DNA of 64,000 nucleotides from Hymenobacter sp. CRA2 (GTDB lineage Bacteria; Bacteroidota; Bacteroidia; Cytophagales; Hymenobacteraceae): assembly GCF_002007105.1 (NCBI RefSeq), contig NZ_MVBC01000002.1, forward strand, positions 434,001-498,000, in the 5' to 3' direction. Each line of letters begins with the position of its first letter. Position 1 is the first letter of the stretch. Made by a program: the position numbers and the translations under genes. Under the pieces are notes generated by a model. The model ran no database searches, was not told where the DNA came from, and was given only the letters and a program-made list of their open reading frames with translations. Of this stretch, positions 43,105-52,842 are shown piece by piece.

Positions 43105-44255
43105 CGGGGGTACGAACGAATAACGGGTGACACGCGCGCGCCGGCCGCAAGGGGCCGCAACGGCTGCACGTGGCTGTTGACGTAGCGGGCAATGTCGCCC
43201 AGCGGCAGCACCGCCGAGGCATAACCCGCCTGAATAACTGATTTCGGCATGGCAAATACCGCCGCCGACTGCTGGTTTTGGGCTACCACCTGACCGCCAA
43301 AATGCCGGATAGCGGCCGCGCCCGCAGTACCATCGGAGCCCAGCCCGGTCAGGACCACTCCCAGGGCACGTACGCTGGCCGCCCGCGCCGCCGAAACCAT
43401 CAGCAGATCAATGTTGGGTTCGTCGAGGCTGACGGCGGGCTCCGTGACTTTGTGCAGCCAGAGCTGCTGGCCCAGTTCGCCGCGCACGGCCCAGTTGGCA
43501 CCGCCCGGCACCACGATAATCTGTCCGCCCTGCAGGCGCAGGCCCGAGCGGCCTTCTACCACCGGCAATGATGCAGCCCGCCGCACCCGCTCGACCAGCG
43601 AGGAGGTAAACGCAGCCGGCAAATGCACTGCTACGATGACCGTCCAGCGCAAACCCGGTTGCAGGCCGCGCACCACTTCCTCTACCGCCGCAGCCCCACC
43701 CGTGGAACCGCCAATGACGACGATGCCGCGCGAAACAGTGCTCAGGCCCTGCCCCACCAGGCTCATGGGCGTGGCACCCGTAGCCAGGTTCAGACGCTGC
43801 ACAGCGGCGCGGGCCACTGCTGTGGACTGATGCACTTTGCGCAGTAAGTCGCGGCGCACAAAACCATAATCCGGGTGCGTAGCGGCCGGCAGCGGGCCGA
43901 AGCTGTCGTACACGCCCCATTGCGCGGCCTCGCGCAACGAGCTGGCGTGGTAAGACTGACCGCAGTACAGCAGCACCGGGCCGCGGTGGTACTTGGCCAG
44001 CTGCGCCATGCTGGCGGGGGCCTGCTCGCTGGTGATTACCAGATCGGGCCGCAGCTGGCGCACCTGCGCAATCAGATCATCGGGGCCCGCAGTGCTGCCC
44101 ACTATCCGCACGCTGGCGTCGGTGCGCAGCAGCTTGGACAGCGCCAACCGCATCAAGCCCGGCAAGTCGCCGAGCAAGATGGTGAGGGGAGCAGGCAGTA
44201 CCGGAGTGGTAAACAAAGCGAACTGAAAGAGTAGCAAAAGAAGCGGGGCCAGCAC
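43101..44255 (-). CDS. cheB: CheB-type methylesterase with a degenerate receiver domain
   Basis: A 384-residue protein counted from the GTG at 44255. The C-terminal methylesterase (about 175-370) keeps the catalytic triad: Ser184 in VIGGSTGGAAA, His211 in VAVHLPAAFTS, Asp308 in LTGLGSDGTAGA. The N-terminal receiver-like domain (24-145) has lost the phospho-acceptor: PDLVITSEQAP carries Ser76 where active receivers have Asp, and the acidic pair at the start is reduced to GD (LLGDLPGLM). It probably cannot be activated by phosphorylation. The first ~22 residues are hydrophobic (LAPLLLLLFQFALFTTPVLP); the real start may be further in, but no ATG is available. It overlaps cheA by 4 bp. Confidence 0.88.
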   Translation of the reverse strand: MLAPLLLLLFQFALFTTPVLPAPLTILLGDLPGLMRLALSKLLRTDASVRIVGSTAGPDDLIAQVRQLRPDLVITSEQAPASMAQLAKYHRGPVLLYCGQSYHASSLREAAQWGVYDSFGPLPAATHPDYGFVRRDLLRKVHQSTAVARAAVQRLNLATGATPMSLVGQGLSTVSRGIVVIGGSTGGAAAVEEVVRGLQPGLRWTVIVAVHLPAAFTSSLVERVRRAASLPVVEGRSGLRLQGGQIIVVPGGANWAVRGELGQQLWLHKVTEPAVSLDEPNIDLLMVSAARAASVRALGVVLTGLGSDGTAGAAAIRHFGGQVVAQNQQSAAVFAMPKSVIQAGYASAVLPLGDIARYVNSHVQPLRPLAAGARVSPVIRSYPR

Positions 44256-44292
44256 CGACTCAGCCGGGCACTGTGGCGCAGGAATCAGCCGG

Positions 44293-44676
44293 TTAGGCCG
44301 ATGCGTCGCCGCTTTCCTGCAGCGCGCCGCCTACGATTTCGAGCACCTTGTCCTCGGAGAATGGCTTCACGATGTAAGCCGAAGCCCCGCTTTCCAGCGC
44401 CTCGTTGACGATAACCTCTTGGCCTACTGCCGAGCACATCACGATTTTCACGTCGGGTAGCTCCTGCCGGATGTCCTTGAGCACTTCCAGCCCCGTGTTG
44501 TCGGGCAGAATCACGTCGAGGGTAATCAGGTCGGGCTTGGTTTCGGTAGCCAAGTCGCGGGCCTGCTGGCCGTTGGCGGCCTCACCCACCACGTCGTAAC
44601 CGGCGTCGGTGAGCATATTCTTCAGCATCGTGCGCATGTAGAACGAGTCGTCTACGATGAGGATGCGATTTTTCAT
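44293..44676 (-). CDS. cheY: CheY-type single-domain response regulator
   Basis: A 127-residue receiver. The acidic pocket is Asp9/Asp10 (ILIVDDSFYMRTML), the phospho-acceptor Asp54 (LITLDVILPDNTG), the Ser of VMCSAV, and the Lys104 of YIVKPF; all are intact. No output domain. It is the likely output of the cluster, acting by protein binding. It lies between cheW (50 bp upstream) and cheB (38 bp downstream). No flagellar motor switch genes are in the window, so its target is unknown. Confidence 0.93.
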   Translation of the reverse strand: MKNRILIVDDSFYMRTMLKNMLTDAGYDVVGEAANGQQARDLATETKPDLITLDVILPDNTGLEVLKDIRQELPDVKIVMCSAVGQEVIVNEALESGASAYIVKPFSEDKVLEIVGGALQESGDASA

Positions 44677-44726
44677 AGGGGTGCAGTCGAAAGGTGAGCG
44701 AAGAAGGAAAAGGCGAATTGCTGGGC

Positions 44727-45263
44727 CTATCTACGCTCGGCGGCAGCGGAAGATGTGGCTTTGGGCTTAAGCTGCATGATTTCTTCGGGGGTGAGCAGCT
44801 TCAGCATGTCCAGCACGATAATGATGCGGTTATCGAGCCGGGCAATACCCTCAATGTATTTGTCGTGCACGTTCAGATCCTGAATGAACTCGGGGGTCTT
44901 CTCGATGCTGGACGCTGGGAGAGACAGCGGTTGCGGCACCTCCCGCACGATGATGCCAATGGTGTAGTCCTTGGCCTCCAGCGCCATGGTATAGGTCGAG
45001 CCCGTTAGCGGGCCGTTGCCGGTGGAACGCAGGCGGAAACGCTCTTCCAGGTCGATGATGGCAATGATGTCGCCGCGCAGGTTGGCAATGCCCTTCACGA
45101 AAGGCGGCGTTTTGGGCATGCGGGCAATTTCCGGGGTCAGCGTAACCTCCTTTACCTGCTCGATGCGGATACCGTACTCCTCGCCGCCGAGGCGGAACAC
45201 GATGAGCTGTACGGGCGCTTCGGCCTTGAACGTCTTTTTGTCGGCTGCTTGATTCTCAGGCAT
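44727..45263 (-). CDS. cheW: CheW coupling protein
   Basis: A 178-residue CheW. It has LIVFRLGGEEYGIRIEQVKE, then FVKGIANLRGDIIAIIDLEE, whose Asn/Arg/Gly turn is the conserved receptor/CheA contact, and YIEGIARLDNRIIIVLDMLK. It adds a ~18-residue N-terminus and a short C-terminal tail with KPKATSSAAAERR. It couples CheA to the receptor signalling tip. Located 81 bp after the receptor gene, in the same direction, as the second gene of the cluster. Confidence 0.94.
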   Translation of the reverse strand: MPENQAADKKTFKAEAPVQLIVFRLGGEEYGIRIEQVKEVTLTPEIARMPKTPPFVKGIANLRGDIIAIIDLEERFRLRSTGNGPLTGSTYTMALEAKDYTIGIIVREVPQPLSLPASSIEKTPEFIQDLNVHDKYIEGIARLDNRIIIVLDMLKLLTPEEIMQLKPKATSSAAAERR

Positions 45264-45343
45264 GCACTGGATGAGCTAAGGGAAAACCGTCGCCGCGGCC
45301 GAAACAACGAGGCTGTTCCGGCCGGACGGTTAGCGGACCGAGG

Positions 45344-48300
45344 TTATTTCTGCTTGCGCTGCTTAGCGGCCGGAGCCTTGCGCTGTTCGCCGTTGGCGGC
45401 GGGTGCGGAATTTTCACCTGCCTGGTTCTCAGGTGCAGAATTAGCACCCTTAGGAGCATCAGCAGCCCGGCGTACAGGGGCTTTGCGCGGTGGCGGCGTA
45501 GGCACGGTCGGCTCCGAAGGGGCAGCCTTACGTACCGGACGAGCCGGTGGGGCAGCCGCCTGGGTCACGTTGCCATTCGATACCGGGCGCTGAGGTGGCA
45601 CGGGGCGGGCCTGACGGCGAGCCGGCGCGGCGGGTACCGTCGGGGTCACTGGCTGCTGGCGGGGCGCCATGCGGCTTACCGGCCGGGCAGGTATTTCCTG
45701 CGGAGCTACAGCGGGCTGCCGACGAGCCGGACGCACTGGCTCGGGCTCGTAGTAGTACGCGTCTTCGGCCATGTGATCCATGAGCTGGAAGGCCGAGAGG
45801 CCTACCTGCAGGTCGTCGGCAATGTCGGTCAGCTTCTGGCTCGAAGCCGTCAGTTCCGACATCGACGAGCTGAGCTGCTTGGCCGTGGAAGCCACCTGCT
45901 GGGTGCCCGAAGCCGTTTGCTCGGCAATGGCTACCACTTCTTCCACGTACTTCACCACGTCGCCAATCGAGGTTTTCTGTACCTCAGTAGCTGTGAGAAT
46001 GTCGCGGGAGGTGCGCAGAATCTCGCCCGACGAGGTAGCAATGTTCTTAAAGGCCGAAGAAGCTTCGAACGTGGCGTTCTTCCCTTTCAGTACTCGGCCT
46101 TCCATGGTCGAAATAGCCGCTGCTGCCGAAGCCGTGTCTTTTTTCACGTCTTCCACCAGCGTGTTGATTTCGTTGGCGGATTTGCGCGAGCCTTCGGCCA
46201 GCTTGCGGATTTCTTCGGCTACTACCGCGAAGCCTCGGCCAGCTTCCCCGGCGCGGGCTGCTTCGATGGCAGCGTTCAGAGCCAGCAGGTTAGTTTGGGC
46301 GGCAATGTCGGTGATTACGCCCAGCGACTTCGAGATGTCCTGCGAGCGAACCGACAGTACGTCGATGGTACGCGCCGTTTGGGCCGAAGCGCTAGAGATT
46401 TCCTCCATGTTCTTTACCACTTCGGCTACCGTCTTCAGACCCAGCTGCGAGGTTTGTTCCCCGAGGATGGCGGCTTTGTTTACCACGTCGGCTTTGTTGG
46501 CCGTTTCCTTGGTTGCCGTCATGATTTCCTCGATCAGCTTGAAGGCCTGGTCGGTCTTCATAGCTTGGTTCTGAGCACCCTCTGCCATCTGTTGCATGGC
46601 CAGCGACACGTCGACCGTGACGCGGCTCATCTCCAGACCCTTCTGCGCCATTTCTTCCGACGAGGCCCCTACTACCAGCGACGAGTCGTTGATTTCGGCG
46701 AGCAGCTCGTTCAGGCTTTCCACGGCGGTGTTCAAGGCCATAGCCATGGCGTAAATGTCACCGGCGGTGGGCACCTCTACCTTCTGGGTCATGTCACCCT
46801 CCGATACGGCCCGCACCACGCGCGACACTTCCAGTACCGGCGAGGCAATGGACTCGATCAGGTCGTTGAGCGTGTCCACGATGTCTTTCCACGAGCCCGA
46901 CACGCCAGTTACCGTGGCGCGTTCGGTCAGCTTGCCTTCTACCCCGGCTACGCGGGCCACACGCGACACTTCCTGCGCCAAACGGTTCAGGTCGTCCACC
47001 ATGCGGTTGATGGTGTCGGCCAGATCGGCCACCTCGCCGCGAGCTTCCAGCGTCAGCTTCTGGGTAAGGTCACCCTGCGATACGCCCGTCACTACCTTCA
47101 CAATGCCACGTACCTGCGTGGTAAGGTTAGCAGCCATGCGGTTTACGTTGTCGGTAAGGTCTTTCCATACTCCCGACACGTTCGGCACGTTGGCCTGGCC
47201 GCCGAGGCGGCCTTCGGTACCTACTTCCTGCGCCACGCGGGTTACTTCGCCGGCGAATACGTTCAGCGAGTCCACCATCTGGTTCAGAATGTTCTTCAGC
47301 TCCAGCAGCTCGCCTTTTACGTCTACCGTCACCTTCTGCGACAAGTCGCCGCGGGCTACGGCGGTAGCTACGTTGGCAATGTCACGCACTTGCGAGGTCA
47401 GCGACGCGGCCATCGTGTTTACGTTGTCCGTCAGCTCCTTCCAGGTACCACGCACGTTCGGCACGTTGGCCTGACCGCCGAGCTTCCCTTCGGTACCTAC
47501 TTCGCGCGCCACGCGGGTTACTTCGTCGCCGAAGGTGTTCAGCGAGTCCACCATCTGGTTGAGGTTCTCCTTGAGTTGGAGCAGCTCGCCCTTGACGTTA
47601 ACCGTTACGCGCTGCGACAAGTCGCCGCGAGCTACAGCCGTTGCTACGTTGGCAATGTCTCGTACCTGCGAAGTCAGGTTCGAGGCCATGCTGTTCACAT
47701 TGTCGGTGAGGTCTTTCCATACCCCGCCTACGTTCGGCACGTTGGCCTGACCGCCCAGAATACCTTCGGTACCTACCTCGCGCGCCACACGGGTTACCTC
47801 GCCAGCAAAGATGTTGAGCGAGTCCACCATCTGGTTGAGGTTGTTCTTCAGCTCCAGCAGCTCGCCTTTTACGTCGACGGTTACCTTCTGCGTCAGGTCA
47901 CCTTTTGCTACGGCGGTAGCTACGTTGGCAATGTCTCGTACCTGAGAGGTCAGGTTCGAAGCCATCGTGTTTACGTTGTCTGTCAGCTCTTTCCAGGTAC
48001 CACCTACACGGGGCACTACAGCTTGACCGCCGAGTTTTCCTTCCGTACCTACTTCGCGCGCCACGCGGGTTACTTCGTCACCGAAGATGTTGAGCGAGTC
48101 CACCATCTGGTTCAAGATGTTCTTGAGTTCCAGAATTTCGCCCTTCACGTTTACCGTCATCTTCTGCGACAAGTCACCGCGAGCTACGGCGGTAGCTACG
48201 TTGGCAATGTCTCGTACCTGGGAAGTCAGGTTCGAGGCCATGTTATTTACGTTGTCGGTGAGGTCTTTCCATACCCCGCCCACGCCCGGCACCACGGCCT

Positions 48301-49795
48301 GGCCGCCCAGCTTACCTTCCGTACCTACTTCGAGTGCTACGCGGGTTACCTCGCCGGCAAACAGGTTCAGCGAGTCCACCATCTGGTTCATGTTCTGCTT
48401 CAGCTGAAGCAGTTCGCCCTTCAGGTCCACCGTTACCTTCTGCGACAGGTCGCCTTTTGCTACGGCGGTAGCTACGTTGGCAATGTCTCGTACCTGCGAG
48501 GTCAGGTTCGAGGCCATCGTATTCACGTTGTCCGTCAGTTCCTTCCACACGCCGGCTACGCTCGGCACGTTGGCTTGACCGCCGAGGCGGCCTTCGGTAC
48601 CTACTTCCTGGGCCACGCGGGTTACTTCGCCGGCAAACAGGTTCAGCGAGTCCACCATCTGGTTGAGGTTCTGCTTCAGCTGAAGCAGCTCGCCTTTTAC
48701 GTCGACGGTTACTTTCTGCGACAGGTCGCCTTTTGCTACGGCGGTAGCTACGTTGGCAATGTCTCGTACCTGCGAGGTCAGGTTCGAGGCCATGTAGTTT
48801 ACGTTGTCGGTGAGGTCTTTCCATACCCCGCCAACACCGGGCACCACGGCCTGGCCGCCGAGTTTACCCTCCGTACCTACTTCCTGCGCCACGCGGGTTA
48901 CCTCGCCGGCAAACAAGTTCAGCGAGTCCACCATCTGGTTGAGGTTCTCCTTGAGTTGGAGCAGCTCACCCTTTACATTGACGGTAATCTTCTGCGACAA
49001 GTCGCCACGGGCTACAGCCGTTGCCACGTTGGCAATGTCGCGCATCTGCGAGGTCAGGTTCGAGGCCATCGTATTCACGTTGTCCGTCAGATCCTTCCAC
49101 ACGCCGCCGACATTCGGCACCGAAGCCTGGCCGCCGAGTTTACCCTCCGTACCTACTTCCTGCGCCACGCGGGTTACCTCGCTGGCGAAGACGTTCAGGT
49201 TGTCGATGGTTTTGTTGATGGTTTCAGCCATCAACTTAAAGTCGCCCGACACCGGAATCTGGAACGACTCGTCCAGGTTACCGCGCGAGATGTTCTTCAG
49301 TACTTTGCCTACCTCCAACACCGGCACGGCGATGGAGTCCACCAGGCCGTTGATGTTGTTGATCATGTCACGCCAGAAGCCGGTAGCATTTTCCCCGGAG
49401 GCACGAGCTTTCAGGTTACCCTCTACCCCGGCCACCTTGGAGATGCGCGATACCTCGCCGCCTACACCACCAATCATCTCCACCATGGAGTTATAGGCTT
49501 CGGCAATTTCGGCGAAGATGTCGTCGTTCTGCTTGGTCAGGCGCACCGAGATGTCGCCCTTTTTAAAGGCGTCCAGCGCGTAGAGCACGCGGTTCAGCTG
49601 CTCATTGACGTAGTCTGGGTCTTGGGCATCGGTGGCCACGCCGCGCGCGGCACCGCGTTTGCGCGTCAGGTCCGACGTGGCGCGCACCACCGTCCCACCC
49701 GTCCCGTTGCGGGGCAGTGGGGTGTTGGTTTCGGGCAGGTTAGCGTCAGAGGGCGTAGGCGTCGTAGCAGGTTTGCTGTTCTTACCGGTGGCCAT
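45344..49795 (-). CDS. Soluble poly-HAMP methyl-accepting chemotaxis-type receptor
   Basis: A 1483-residue receptor from the ATG at 49795 ([20 protein letters not shown]). No membrane segment is seen, so it is probably cytoplasmic. Residues 1-60 are low-complexity. Residues 65-205 and 942-1035 hold flanking HAMP-like units. Residues 206-941 are eight in-frame 92-residue repeats of the type [18 protein letters not shown] ... [10 protein letters not shown] ... [18 protein letters not shown]. The first seven are nearly identical, the eighth diverges. The MCP signalling hairpin (about 1040-1310) has the tip [20 protein letters not shown], then [19 protein letters not shown]. The tail (about 1330-1483) is Pro/Ala-rich and basic, ending [11 protein letters not shown], and has no CheR-docking pentapeptide. 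It heads a cheW-cheY-cheB-cheA-cheC operon. Confidence 0.93.
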   Translation of the reverse strand: MATGKNSKPATTPTPSDANLPETNTPLPRNGTGGTVVRATSDLTRKRGAARGVATDAQDPDYVNEQLNRVLYALDAFKKGDISVRLTKQNDDIFAEIAEAYNSMVEMIGGVGGEVSRISKVAGVEGNLKARASGENATGFWRDMINNINGLVDSIAVPVLEVGKVLKNISRGNLDESFQIPVSGDFKLMAETINKTIDNLNVFASEVTRVAQEVGTEGKLGGQASVPNVGGVWKDLTDNVNTMASNLTSQMRDIANVATAVARGDLSQKITVNVKGELLQLKENLNQMVDSLNLFAGEVTRVAQEVGTEGKLGGQAVVPGVGGVWKDLTDNVNYMASNLTSQVRDIANVATAVAKGDLSQKVTVDVKGELLQLKQNLNQMVDSLNLFAGEVTRVAQEVGTEGRLGGQANVPSVAGVWKELTDNVNTMASNLTSQVRDIANVATAVAKGDLSQKVTVDLKGELLQLKQNMNQMVDSLNLFAGEVTRVALEVGTEGKLGGQAVVPGVGGVWKDLTDNVNNMASNLTSQVRDIANVATAVARGDLSQKMTVNVKGEILELKNILNQMVDSLNIFGDEVTRVAREVGTEGKLGGQAVVPRVGGTWKELTDNVNTMASNLTSQVRDIANVATAVAKGDLTQKVTVDVKGELLELKNNLNQMVDSLNIFAGEVTRVAREVGTEGILGGQANVPNVGGVWKDLTDNVNSMASNLTSQVRDIANVATAVARGDLSQRVTVNVKGELLQLKENLNQMVDSLNTFGDEVTRVAREVGTEGKLGGQANVPNVRGTWKELTDNVNTMAASLTSQVRDIANVATAVARGDLSQKVTVDVKGELLELKNILNQMVDSLNVFAGEVTRVAQEVGTEGRLGGQANVPNVSGVWKDLTDNVNRMAANLTTQVRGIVKVVTGVSQGDLTQKLTLEARGEVADLADTINRMVDDLNRLAQEVSRVARVAGVEGKLTERATVTGVSGSWKDIVDTLNDLIESIASPVLEVSRVVRAVSEGDMTQKVEVPTAGDIYAMAMALNTAVESLNELLAEINDSSLVVGASSEEMAQKGLEMSRVTVDVSLAMQQMAEGAQNQAMKTDQAFKLIEEIMTATKETANKADVVNKAAILGEQTSQLGLKTVAEVVKNMEEISSASAQTARTIDVLSVRSQDISKSLGVITDIAAQTNLLALNAAIEAARAGEAGRGFAVVAEEIRKLAEGSRKSANEINTLVEDVKKDTASAAAAISTMEGRVLKGKNATFEASSAFKNIATSSGEILRTSRDILTATEVQKTSIGDVVKYVEEVVAIAEQTASGTQQVASTAKQLSSSMSELTASSQKLTDIADDLQVGLSAFQLMDHMAEDAYYYEPEPVRPARRQPAVAPQEIPARPVSRMAPRQQPVTPTVPAAPARRQARPVPPQRPVSNGNVTQAAAPPARPVRKAAPSEPTVPTPPPRKAPVRRAADAPKGANSAPENQAGENSAPAANGEQRKAPAAKQRKQK
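46973..49180 (-). repeat. Eight tandem 276-bp coding repeats (poly-HAMP)
   Basis: Units of exactly 276 bp (92 codons) run without gaps inside the receptor gene. On the plus strand the block around CCACGCGGGTTACTTCG recurs every 276 bp, for example at 47509, 47785 and 48061. Most copies share long identical stretches, so unequal recombination or assembly collapse is possible. Confidence 0.92.
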
Positions 49796-50148
49796 ATGTG
49801 CGGAATGCGAAGCGCGGGGAAGCGCGGTGAGGGCGTGGAGTTGCCAGCCAGTTGGGGCAGGCAGTATCGGCAAAAGTAGCAAACGCGACGGTTTGCGCGC
49901 TACTATATATTCTTTTCAATGTCAGTACAGAATTTTGAACAAGCCTGAGCAGACTGAATGGCAATACTTTCAGCGTATCGAAACTACTGAGGGAAGCGCC
50001 GCGTTGCTAGGAACCTAATGGCGGCAGAACGTCCAGCTTGGATTATTCATTCATCTTTGCGGCCGCTTTCAACGTTTCGCCGCGTTTTTTTGTTTCTTCC
50101 CGTCGAGCCGCTCGCCTAGCGCCCTACTCGTTACCCACCCCTGATTTT
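49796..50148. other. 353-bp divergent intergenic region between the receptor operon and topA
   Basis: It contains a TACTTTTG box on the minus strand (49871-49878) for the receptor operon and a CATCTTTG box on the plus strand (50052-50059) for topA, with an AT-rich stretch (49900-49990) between them. No gene was seen here. Confidence 0.55.
49871..49878 (-). promoter_or_regulatory. TACTTTTG -7 box of the chemosensory operon
   Basis: CAAAAGTA on the plus strand, an exact TAnnTTTG on the minus strand, 76 bp before the receptor ATG. The -33 TTTG is not clear. Confidence 0.5.
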
Positions 50149-52608
50149 ATGGTCAAGAATCTTGTCATAGTGGAGTCGCCCGCCAAAGCCAAGACCATCG
50201 AAGGCTACCTTGGCAAGGACTTCGTGGTGAAATCCAGCTTTGGGCACGTCCGCGACCTGCCGAAGGACAACAACGCCATCGACATTCAAAACGGCTTCAA
50301 ACCGACCTACGTGGTGTCGCCCGACAAGCGCGAGGTTATTACGCAGCTCAAGAAGCTGGCCAAGGAAGCCGAAACGGTGTGGCTGGCGAGTGACGATGAC
50401 CGCGAAGGCGAAGCCATCAGCTGGCACCTGGCCGAAACGCTGGATCTGACCAACGATAAGACGCGGCGCATTGTGTTCCGCGAAATCACCAAGAATGCCA
50501 TTCTGAACGCCATCGATTCGCCCCGCGAAATCGACCTGAACCTGGTAAACGCCCAGCAGGCCCGCCGCGTGCTCGACCGCCTCGTGGGCTTCGAGCTGAG
50601 CCCGGTGCTCTGGAAAAAGGTGAAGACGGGCCTCTCGGCCGGCCGCGTGCAGTCGGTGGCGGTACGCCTGGTGGTGGAGCGCGAACGGGAAATCAGCCAC
50701 TTCAAGTCCTCCTCCGCTTACCGTGTGGTAGCTCGCTTCGACGCGGGCAACGGCGCCGTGCTGGAGGCCGAACTGCCCCGCCGCCTGACCACGCGCGAGG
50801 AAGCCGAGAACTTCCTGGCCCGTTGCGCCGGTGCGGCCTACACCATCGACACCTTAGAAAAGAAGCCGGGCAAACGCTCGCCCGCGCCGCCTTTCACCAC
50901 TTCCACGCTGCAGCAGGAAGCTTCGCGCAAGCTGGGTTTCTCGGTAGCGCAGACCATGAGCGTGGCCCAGCGCCTGTACGAGGCCGGTAAGATCAGCTAC
51001 ATGCGTACCGACTCGGTGAACCTCTCGCAGGAAGCCTTGCTGGGTGCTAAGCACGAAATCGAGCGCAGCTACGGCCCGGAATACGCCCACTCGCGGCAGT
51101 ACAAAACCAAAGCTGCCTCGGCCCAGGAAGCGCACGAAGCCATCCGCCCCACTGACTTCTCCTTAATTAAAGCAGGCGAAGATTCCTCCGAGCAGCGGCT
51201 GTACGACCTCATCCGCAAGCGCGCCCTAGCCTCGCAGATGGCCGACGCGCAGGTGGAGCGCACTACCGCTACCATTTCCATCAGCACCCAGCCGGGCGTG
51301 ATGCTGTCGGCGACGGGCGAGGTGATTACCTTCGAGGGCTTCCTGAAAGCCTACACTGAATCCAAAGACGAGGACGAGGCTACGGACGGCGAATCGTCGT
51401 TTTCGCGGGGGTTGCCGCCGCTGTCGGTAGGCCAGCCACTGCCGCTGCAACGCTTCACGGCCACGGAGCGCTACGCCACGCCGCCGGCCCGCTACACCGA
51501 AGCTTCGCTGGTGAAGAAGATGGAGGAAATGGGCATTGGTCGCCCGTCGACCTACGCGCCGACCATCTCGACCATTCAGAAGCGCGGCTACGTGGAGAAA
51601 GACACACGTGAAGGCAAGGAACGGAAGTTTCATGTGCTGACGCTGGACGGCGCCGACGTGAAAACGGAGGTCAAAACCGAAAACTACGGCGCTGAGAAGG
51701 CCAAGCTGTTCCCGACGGACACGGCTATGGTGGTCAACGACTTCCTGGTGGAGCACTTCCCGGTGATTGTGGACTTTCAGTTCACGGCCAAGGTGGAGGA
51801 CGAATTTGACCGCATTGCCGACGGGCTGGAAAGCTGGGAGGAAATGATTTCGGGCTTCTACGGCACCTTCCACGAAACCGTGGAGCGCGGCAAGGAAGTG
51901 GAGCGCGCCGACGTGGGCACGACCCGCGAAATCGGCCTGCACCCCGAAACGGGCGAGAAAATCTACGCGAAGCTCGGGCGCTTCGGCCCCTACGTGCAGC
52001 TGGGTGAAATCGACGAGGACAAAACCAAGAAGCCGGCCTACGCCAACCTGCGCAAGGGACAGTTTATTGAAAGCCTGACGCTGGAGGACGCGCTGGAGCT
52101 GTTTAAGCTGCCGCGCATCGTGGGCCAGTACGAGGATGCCGACATGACCGCGGCCGTGGGCCGCTTTGGGCCTTACATCCGCCACGACAGCAAGTTTTAC
52201 TCGCTGGCCAAGGGGCAGGACCCACACACGGTGACGGCCGAGGAAGCCGTAGAGCTGATCAACGCCAAGCGCAAGCAGGAAGCCGAGAAGGTCATCAAAA
52301 GCTTCGACGCCGAGGGCCGCCCCGACGTGCAGGTGGTCAACGGCAAGTATGGGCCGTACATCGTGGCGGCGGGTAAGAACGTGAAAATTCCGAAGGGTGA
52401 AGAGCCCCGGGAGCTGACCCTGCAACGCTGCATGGAGCTGGCCGATGCCACGCCCGACAAGCCCGCTAAGGGCCGCTTCGGGGCGAAGAAAGCCGCCCCG
52501 GCGGCTACCGAAGCGCCGGCCAAGGCTACGGCTAAAAAGGCCACTACGGCGGCCAAAAAACCTGCCGCCAAGAAGGCTACGGGCGGCAGCAAAAAAGCTA
52601 CCAAGTAG
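50149..52608 (+). CDS. topA: DNA topoisomerase I
   Basis: An 819-residue type IA topoisomerase from the ATG at 50149 (MVKNLVIVESPAKAKTIEGY). The Toprim acidic motif is ASDDDREGEAISWHLAE, and the catalytic Tyr284 is in KISYMRTDSVNLS. RPSTYAPTISTIQKRGYVE is conserved. In place of zinc-ribbon domains the C-terminus has repeats with GRFGPY(V/I) (LGRFGPYVQLGE, VGRFGPYIRHDS, NGKYGPYIVAAG). It ends in a Lys/Ala tail (AKATAKKATTAAKKPAAKKA) like histone H1, which probably binds DNA. It relaxes negative supercoils. A terminator follows. Confidence 0.96.
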   Translation: MVKNLVIVESPAKAKTIEGYLGKDFVVKSSFGHVRDLPKDNNAIDIQNGFKPTYVVSPDKREVITQLKKLAKEAETVWLASDDDREGEAISWHLAETLDLTNDKTRRIVFREITKNAILNAIDSPREIDLNLVNAQQARRVLDRLVGFELSPVLWKKVKTGLSAGRVQSVAVRLVVEREREISHFKSSSAYRVVARFDAGNGAVLEAELPRRLTTREEAENFLARCAGAAYTIDTLEKKPGKRSPAPPFTTSTLQQEASRKLGFSVAQTMSVAQRLYEAGKISYMRTDSVNLSQEALLGAKHEIERSYGPEYAHSRQYKTKAASAQEAHEAIRPTDFSLIKAGEDSSEQRLYDLIRKRALASQMADAQVERTTATISISTQPGVMLSATGEVITFEGFLKAYTESKDEDEATDGESSFSRGLPPLSVGQPLPLQRFTATERYATPPARYTEASLVKKMEEMGIGRPSTYAPTISTIQKRGYVEKDTREGKERKFHVLTLDGADVKTEVKTENYGAEKAKLFPTDTAMVVNDFLVEHFPVIVDFQFTAKVEDEFDRIADGLESWEEMISGFYGTFHETVERGKEVERADVGTTREIGLHPETGEKIYAKLGRFGPYVQLGEIDEDKTKKPAYANLRKGQFIESLTLEDALELFKLPRIVGQYEDADMTAAVGRFGPYIRHDSKFYSLAKGQDPHTVTAEEAVELINAKRKQEAEKVIKSFDAEGRPDVQVVNGKYGPYIVAAGKNVKIPKGEEPRELTLQRCMELADATPDKPAKGRFGAKKAAPAATEAPAKATAKKATTAAKKPAAKKATGGSKKATK

Positions 52609-52636
52609 GTCTGCCTGCCTAGGGCAGAATGCGTAC

Positions 52637-52671
52637 AAAGCTCCGGTCGGGATACTGACCGGAGCTTTTTT
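52637..52671 (+). terminator. Terminator after topA
   Basis: AAAGCTCCGGTC (52637-52648) / GACCGGAGCTTT (52657-52668), 12-bp perfect stem, T7 run. Confidence 0.88.
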
Positions 52672-52842
52672 ATTCGCTAGCGCTGGGCACTCATTACCAG
52701 GCTTCCCGAAGCCACCATCAAACAAGCCGCCCGCGGTAGCTGGGACTTTTTTGCCGTTGCCCTGTTACTCTGCCACCCGGGCACTTGGTGCTGCCGGGTA
52801 ATTCTTCCCTGACCTAACACCTAACCACAATCGGAACACACA

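Noticed and set aside
46973-49180. CRISPR-like array
   Set aside because: Repeats are 276 bp, contiguous and coding in frame for HAMP units; no spacers.
40763-49795. CheR, CheD or CheZ genes inside the chemosensory cluster
   Set aside because: I looked at every gap and strand between 39622 and 50149; all gaps are too short and no such motif is present.
45773-49879. A ~1370-codon open frame antisense to the receptor gene
   Set aside because: It mirrors the receptor's repeated codons in the other strand; it has no family features and is explained by high GC and the repeat.
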